A program made the translations under genes and the position numbers. Shown piece after piece: positions 43,578 to 48,372 of a DNA stretch of 48,372 nucleotides. Position 1 is the stretch's first letter. Every line of letters begins with the position of its first letter. The notes under the pieces were generated by a model, which saw only the letters and a program-made list of their open reading frames with translations, did no database searches and had not been told where the DNA came from. The stretch comes from Arthrobacter sp. AK04 (GTDB taxonomy: Bacteria; Actinomycetota; Actinomycetes; Actinomycetales; Micrococcaceae). The DNA lies in contig NZ_JAJOMC010000034.1 in NCBI RefSeq assembly GCF_021129155.1, positions 1-48,372 of the forward strand, given 5' to 3'.

Positions 43578-44879
43578 GTGATGCACGAAGCACGACTTCC
43601 CCTGACCCCCTCACCCACCGGGGCCGTCCTGAGGCTCACGGGAGCCAGACTCATCGACGGCACCGGCGCAGCACCTGTCGATGACGCAGAAGTAATTATC
43701 GACGGTGACCGCATCCTCTATGCCGGCCCACGGCGTGACACCGACGACCATACTGAAGCAACGACCGTGGACCTCAAAGGAAAAACGCTCCTGCCGGGGT
43801 TCATCGATACTCACGTCCACCTGTCGCTATCGTTGGAAACGCCCCCGGCACAGCGCGCCGCACGGTTCGAGTCCGAACACGTCCTGGCCGCCGCAGGGAT
43901 CATCCACGACACCCTCATGGCCGGCATCACCACAGCCAGGGACCTCGGCGGCCTCGACGCCGGCTACCGCAGAGCGATAGCCGGCGGCACCATCCTCGGC
44001 CCGCGACTTCATTTGGCGGTTGCTGTGCTCTCCCCCACCGGGGGACACGCCGACACGTGCATGCCCAACGGCGCAAGCAGCATGTCACTGACGGCCTTGA
44101 TGACCGTAGATTCTGACGACGAAATGCGACGCGCCGTTCGGACGCTGATTCGCTCCGAGGCCGACGTCATCAAGATCTGCACCACAGGCGGCGTCTCCAG
44201 CCCTTCGGACACACCCCACGATCTTGGCGTTCCTGAACACCAGATCCGGCTGATAAGGAACGAGACCGCCCGCCGCAGCGGCCAGCCTGTCGCGGCACAC
44301 GCCCAGGGTGCCGCCGGCATCCTCGAAGCACTGCGTGGAGGGGTTACGAGCATCGAACACGGATATGAGATCGATGCTGAAGCTATCGCGCTCCTGCAGG
44401 AGCAGGACGCTTTCCTGGTCCCGACCCTAAGCTCCGCCCTGCGCGTCCCGGACCCCGCGAAGGTCCCGGCCTACCTGTACGAGAAAAAAGTGCTGTGGTC
44501 CGGGATCGCCCGCGAACATCTCGGCGCGGCTCTCAAAGCAGGGGTGAAGGTCGCCATGGGCACAGACGCCGGCGTTTGTCCCCACGGCGAGAATTTGAAA
44601 GAGCTCGCGTACATGGTTGAACTGGGCCTGTCCCCCATGGACGCCATCGTCGCAGCCACCAAAAACGCGGCGGAACTGATGAGATTGGACGACCACCTTG
44701 GCACCCTGCAGGCCGGCAAGCTCGCCGACCTGGTCATAACAGAGATTGACCCGCTAACGGACATCAGCCTGCTCTCAGACCCGACCAACATCGGCGCCAT
44801 CGTCCAAGGCGGACGATGCGTGAAGGACCTCAAAGGATGGCTCCCCATGCCCGCCGCCTCGACGTTCAACGCCTCCTGA
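43578..44879 (+). CDS. Metal-dependent amidohydrolase
   Basis: A 433-residue amidohydrolase-superfamily enzyme. Metal ligands are visible: H79 and H81 in DTHVH, the carboxylated lysine K199 in VIKICTTGG, H241 in AAHAQG, H261 in IEHGYE and D330 in MGTDAGV. This binuclear pattern is that of the prolidase/imidazolonepropionase-like group that hydrolyses N-acyl or dipeptide-like bonds. The start is GTG 43578, seven bases after AAGG, or the ATG next to it. Placed 68 bases after the AbgT-type transporter, it probably hydrolyses the imported compound. Confidence 0.88.
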   Translation: MMHEARLPLTPSPTGAVLRLTGARLIDGTGAAPVDDAEVIIDGDRILYAGPRRDTDDHTEATTVDLKGKTLLPGFIDTHVHLSLSLETPPAQRAARFESEHVLAAAGIIHDTLMAGITTARDLGGLDAGYRRAIAGGTILGPRLHLAVAVLSPTGGHADTCMPNGASSMSLTALMTVDSDDEMRRAVRTLIRSEADVIKICTTGGVSSPSDTPHDLGVPEHQIRLIRNETARRSGQPVAAHAQGAAGILEALRGGVTSIEHGYEIDAEAIALLQEQDAFLVPTLSSALRVPDPAKVPAYLYEKKVLWSGIAREHLGAALKAGVKVAMGTDAGVCPHGENLKELAYMVELGLSPMDAIVAATKNAAELMRLDDHLGTLQAGKLADLVITEIDPLTDISLLSDPTNIGAIVQGGRCVKDLKGWLPMPAASTFNAS

Positions 44880-45119
44880 AACTCAGGGAACCACCTCGAC
44901 GGACTGGACAGGCCCTCATCGAAACACTTATAGACCAACTCCATGGATCGACGACAATCACCGCAGGGACCGGACACCGGGCTCCCACGAGGCGCACTTA
45001 CTGCGCCCCTCGGCCGGTCACCGGACCGGCCCCGTTACTGGCCGCGGCGGTCTTTGCTGCGGCAAAAACGTCCCGCCACTAGTCGGGGCGGTGCTCCGTC
45101 TAATGGTGGGGCCGCGCCC

Positions 45120-46154
45120 TCAGTTGCGGCGGTGGTCGTGCAGCGGTGGTGCTGGGGGCAGGACCGGGGTGACAATTACTTCGCCGGTGGCGGTGGAATC
45201 CTCGTTCAGCATCCATCCCGTACGTTTGTGCGTTCTGACCCCGACGTCGGACTCGATGACTTGCACCGCAGGTGCAGCCTGTTGGAGGCCGGCTTCCACG
45301 TCGGCGATGGCACCCGGTGTGCGTAGCCAGAGATAGAACGTCAGATTGGCGTCTCCGGTTGTGGCGGCACAAAGCCTTAAGGTCCGGTAGGAGCGAAGAT
45401 AACTTACTGCCGCCTCCAGCTGGGCGGGCGGTACGCGCACGTACCATTGGCACCCTATGGGGTAACCGGACCAGTCCTGGGCTAGTTCACAACGCAACGC
45501 CAGCAGGCCGGTCTCACATGCCTGGCGCAAGTGTCTTGCAACCGTGGTCGGATGGGTGCCCGTTTCGGCTGCGATCTCGACCGCGGAGGCTCGCCCGTCC
45601 CGCGCCAGCACGGTCATTAATTGCGGCAAAGTTGGAGGAGTGGCGCCGGGCGGACGTGTCACGCCGGGATGCAGGGCAGCTATGCGTCGTTGCTGCTCAG
45701 GGGACAGCACGTCCAGGCGCCAATTGTTTCCGGCCGAGTAGAGCCTGGTCGCGAGCGTCACTTGGCTGCGCATAATGTCGGGATCGGTGCGCACTATTGG
45801 CAGCACGCCCCTGGCCACCTGTTCCCAATTGCGGGTGAGGACGGTCAGCCGGAGGTCCCAGGCCCGGGCCGCTTCCTCCACGGTTCCGATCTCGGGGACA
45901 GCGCACAGGCGTTCGAGTACTTCCGCCCGGTGCCCGGAACGGCATTCGAGGCCGATGAAAGTGACACACCCCTGGCCGTCGGCGGTGCCGATATGACCGG
46001 TGATCCAGGCCTGTCCTTCCGCGCGGAGCCGTTCCCAGCGGGCGGCAAGGGTTGCCGGATGCCGGCGGAGCACGGATCCGAGCTGGGTCCACGTGGCGCG
46101 GGGAGCGAGCTGAAGAGCGTGAATCAGTTCGAGGTCATCAGGAGGAAGCTCCAT
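45120..46154 (-). CDS. Second long Lrp/AsnC family regulator
   Basis: A 344-residue tandem Lrp-like protein. The first helix-turn-helix is ALQLAPRATWTQLGSVLRRH near residue 15, the second LARDGRASAVEIAAETGTHP near residue 185. Both match the corresponding parts of the regulator at 40712, so the two are paralogues. The ATG at 46154 follows AAGGA by seven bases. It is divergent from the M20 gene and lies leftward of it. The 240 bases between its end and the amidohydrolase stop hold no gene I can support. Confidence 0.85.
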   Translation of the reverse strand: MELPPDDLELIHALQLAPRATWTQLGSVLRRHPATLAARWERLRAEGQAWITGHIGTADGQGCVTFIGLECRSGHRAEVLERLCAVPEIGTVEEAARAWDLRLTVLTRNWEQVARGVLPIVRTDPDIMRSQVTLATRLYSAGNNWRLDVLSPEQQRRIAALHPGVTRPPGATPPTLPQLMTVLARDGRASAVEIAAETGTHPTTVARHLRQACETGLLALRCELAQDWSGYPIGCQWYVRVPPAQLEAAVSYLRSYRTLRLCAATTGDANLTFYLWLRTPGAIADVEAGLQQAAPAVQVIESDVGVRTHKRTGWMLNEDSTATGEVIVTPVLPPAPPLHDHRRN

Positions 46155-46267
46155 GCAGGATCCTTCGGTTTTCAGATGGTTGGCTGCAATTTTCTCACGA
46201 TATCGAGCGTGGGTCAGGGGAAGGCCGTCACACTCAAGGGATCCATTTTCCAGCGAAAGGGCCCGCC

Positions 46268-47515
46268 GTGGCACGTCCCGCTTCCTCCGCCGACCTGACC
46301 ATCGCCCTGCGCGATGATGCTGCCGCCCTGGCCGGCGAGATTGCCGACCTTCGCCACCGCCTGCACCGCGAGCCGGAGGTCGGGCTGGACCTTCCGCGCA
46401 GCCAGGAAAAAATCCTCGCCGCCCTCGATGGGCTGGGCTATGAGATCACCACGGGCACGGACAGCACGTCTGTGACGGCCGTGCTGCGGGGAGCAGCGGG
46501 ATCGAACGCCGGAGAATCGGTGCGTCCGGTGGTGTTGCTGCGTGGTGATATGGACGCCTTGCCGGTACAGGAGAAGACAGGTCTTGCGTATGCCTCCGAG
46601 GTTCCCGGCGCAATGCACGGCTGTGGCCACGACCTGCACACAGCGATGCTGGTGGGCGCGGCGAACCTGCTCGCGTCCCGGCGGGACCACCTCTCCGGCG
46701 ACGTCGTCCTGATGTTCCAGCCCGGCGAAGAGGGCTTCGACGGCGCTGGAGTCATGATCCGCGAGGGCGTCCTGGATGCCGCCGGACACCGCCCGGACGC
46801 CGCCTACGCACTGCACGTCATGAGCGCCCTCGGCGACAGCGGGGCCTTCCTTTCCCGTCCGGGCCCGGTAATGAGCTCCTCGGACGGGCTGGTCGTGACC
46901 GTCCACGGGGCAGGCGGGCACGGCTCGGCACCGTTCGCTGCCAAAGACCCGGTCACGGTCGCCGCCGAAATGGTGCTGGCGCTGCAGTCCATGGTCACCC
47001 GCCAGTTCGACGTGTTCGACCCGGTCGTGATTTCCGTCGGCATGCTGCAGGCCGGCACCAAGCGCAATGTCATCCCTGACACGGCCCGCTTCGAAGCCAC
47101 CATCCGTTCCTTCTCCGCCCAAGCCAAGACACGGCTAAAAACCTCAATTCCGCGGCTGCTGGGAGCCATCGCAGCAGGCCACGGGCTGGAGGTCTCTGTC
47201 GACTACATCGAGGAGTACCCGGTGACCCTCAACGACGGAGCCGAGTCCGCCTTCGCGCGACACACTGTCGACGAACTGTTCGGCTCCGAGCGCTACAGCG
47301 AGCTGGCCCACCCGCTGGCAGGTTCCGAGGACTTCTCCCGCGTCCTGGCCGAAGTGCCGGGCGCATTCCTGTTCCTCTCCGCCGTCCCCGACGGCACCGA
47401 CGCCGCCACAGCGGCCTACAATCACTCACCGTTTGCCGTCTTCGACGACGCCGTACTGGCCGACGGAGCCGCACTTTACGCACGTCTTGCCCTCGATCGC
47501 CTCGCCTCCGCCTGA
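46268..47515 (+). CDS. M20 family amidohydrolase/peptidase (AbgA/AbgB or hippurase-like)
   Basis: A 415-residue zinc-dependent M20D enzyme. MHGCGHDLHTA places C119 and H121, PGEEGFDGA holds E154/E155, GAGGHGSAP is the dimer-domain histidine, and SEDFS near the end supplies the last metal-site motif. Relatives split p-aminobenzoyl-glutamate, hippurate or N-acyl amino acids. The start is GTG 46268, seven bases after AAAGG. Near an AbgT-type transporter it fits an aminobenzoyl-glutamate-like substrate, but E. coli needs two M20 subunits and only one is here. Confidence 0.88.
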   Translation: MARPASSADLTIALRDDAAALAGEIADLRHRLHREPEVGLDLPRSQEKILAALDGLGYEITTGTDSTSVTAVLRGAAGSNAGESVRPVVLLRGDMDALPVQEKTGLAYASEVPGAMHGCGHDLHTAMLVGAANLLASRRDHLSGDVVLMFQPGEEGFDGAGVMIREGVLDAAGHRPDAAYALHVMSALGDSGAFLSRPGPVMSSSDGLVVTVHGAGGHGSAPFAAKDPVTVAAEMVLALQSMVTRQFDVFDPVVISVGMLQAGTKRNVIPDTARFEATIRSFSAQAKTRLKTSIPRLLGAIAAGHGLEVSVDYIEEYPVTLNDGAESAFARHTVDELFGSERYSELAHPLAGSEDFSRVLAEVPGAFLFLSAVPDGTDAATAAYNHSPFAVFDDAVLADGAALYARLALDRLASA

Positions 47516-47554
47516 GCCTGGCTTACCTTCCCCGCCCCTTCCCAGGAGACTTCC

Positions 47555-48290
47555 ATGTCCACTCCCCGCCCCAAGATGGCCACGCAGGCCGATGGGTCCA
47601 CCCGCATGAGCCCGCCCCAGCGGTCCCGAATCCTCAAGACGCTGATTGGCACCGGCGCCGGGAACGCCGTCGAATGGTACGACTGGGCCATCTACGCCAC
47701 GTTCGCCTCCTTCATTGCCTCCCAACTGTTCAGCAAGCAGGACACTTCAAGCGCCTTCCTCGCAACCCTCGCGATCTTCGCCGTCGGGTTTGTCGCACGC
47801 CCGCTCGGAGGTTTTATCTTCGGCTGGATCGGCGACAAGGTAGGCCGCAAGGCCTCACTGACGCTCTGCGTCGGTCTGGCCTCGCTCGGCTCCCTGGCGA
47901 TCGGACTGACCCCCACCTACGACTCGATCGGCGCGGGCGCGTCGGTCATGCTGCTTATCGCACGGCTGATCCAGGGCCTCGCGCATGGCGGGGAGCTTCC
48001 GAGCGCCCAAACCTACCTCTCGGAAATGGCACCACCGTCCCGCCGCGGCTACTGGGCATCGCTGATCTACGCTTCGGGCACAGTCGGCATCCTGTTCGGG
48101 ACCCTGCTGGGCGCAGTCCTCTCCACTGCCATGCCGGAATCGACCATGGCCGCCTACGGCTGGCGCATCCCCTTCCTCCTCGGCGCAGTCTTCGGGCTGG
48201 TCGCTCTGGTCATGCGAGCCCGCATGGAAGAGTCCGAACTCTTCGAATCCGGGACCGCCACCCATGACGCTGTCGTGCCCCGGCACCCCC
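47555..48290 (+). CDS. MHS family MFS transporter, 3' end missing
   Basis: The frame from ATG 47555 (AGGAG six bases upstream) runs open to the window end. It encodes GNAVEWYDWAIYATFASFIA, the MHS-family first helix, then the loop GDKVGRKASLT and RLIQGLAHGGELPSAQ. About 245 residues, six transmembrane segments, are reliable; a normal member has ~430. Metabolite:H+ symporters import organic acids such as citrate, ketoglutarate or shikimate. It follows the M20 gene by 39 bases and may bring in a related compound. After 48285 the sequence is a C-run and is not trusted. Confidence 0.85.
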
Positions 48291-48372
48291 CCCCCCCCCC
48301 CCCCCAGCCGGTGTACCCTAAAGGCCCCCCCAGGGCGCCCGGCCGGCCGGGGGACAGGCGCCCCCGGCGGGG
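48286..48372. other. C homopolymer and low-quality end
   Basis: Twenty C residues (48286-48305) are followed by C/G-only-leaning sequence unlike the rest of the window. It interrupts a transporter gene in mid-domain. This pattern is typical of a poorly resolved contig end rather than of biology. Confidence 0.7.

Overview
The window looks like chromosomal DNA of a high-GC actinobacterium of the Arthrobacter/Pseudarthrobacter type. The grounds are GC-rich codon use throughout, an actinobacterial LexA box, a DUF4193 zinc-ribbon gene, a LacI/Crp-controlled sugar operon whose ABC importer has no ATPase of its own, and PucR and Lrp-like catabolic regulators. This placement is inference from gene content; no rRNA or other taxonomic marker is present. 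No transposase, CRISPR array or tRNA was recognised.

Layout. (1) 1-1335: a DUF559/AbiEi-like gene bracketed by two inverted clusters of a 32-bp tandem repeat. (2) 1336-6731: a PucR regulator divergent from an NCS1 nucleobase permease, a NodB-type deacetylase and a beta-lactamase-fold hydrolase, probably a nitrogen-compound uptake and hydrolysis locus. (3) 6778-8561: an SOS-controlled umuDC pair for translesion synthesis. (4) 8604-17543: housekeeping and metabolic genes (SRPBCC protein, two PfkB kinases, DUF1349, alpha/beta hydrolase, GYD protein, aldehyde dehydrogenase plus SDR, RelA/SpoT-domain protein) and a frameshifted tail of a sulfonate-type binding protein. (5) 17544-18078: an 81-residue protein built from a repeated G-x-Y-[VI]-[ST]-L motif, preceded by a perfect AT-rich palindrome.

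(6) 18178-32265 is the metabolic centre. A LacI regulator and an enolase-superfamily sugar-acid dehydratase broken by one in-frame TAG lie divergent from an 11-gene operon: solute-binding lipoprotein, two permeases, two Gfo/Idh/MocA dehydrogenases, two TIM-barrel isomerases, a ThuA-domain protein, a fused dihydroxyacetone-type kinase, an RpiB-type isomerase and a 3-hydroxyacyl-CoA-dehydrogenase-like enzyme. Dehydrogenases plus TIM barrels plus ThuA match the logic of 3-keto-sugar pathways (levoglucosan, 3-keto-glycosides). Kinase plus RpiB match the logic of tetrulose phosphate pathways. The operon may join the two; its substrate is unknown. A Crp-like site and a 16-bp LacI-type palindrome sit just upstream.

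(7) 32266-40700 is an accessory island of less uniform composition. It holds five leftward genes of little-known type (HIRAN protein, an unknown overlapping an XRE-ImmA/IrrE protein, a PD-(D/E)xK-like protein, a 370-aa unknown), an intact and a decayed DUF4193 gene at its two sides, an intact serine recombinase, and a scar in which a decayed recombinase abuts a decayed PucR-family regulator. It resembles a defence or mobile island. (8) 40712-48372: an AbgT-family carrier, a metal-dependent amidohydrolase, an M20 amidase/peptidase and an MHS-family transporter, interleaved with two related long Lrp-type regulators; together they suggest uptake and hydrolysis of an N-acyl amino acid or aminobenzoyl-glutamate-like amide. 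The last ~90 bases are a C homopolymer and C/G-rich sequence, probably a contig-end artefact that cuts the transporter gene.
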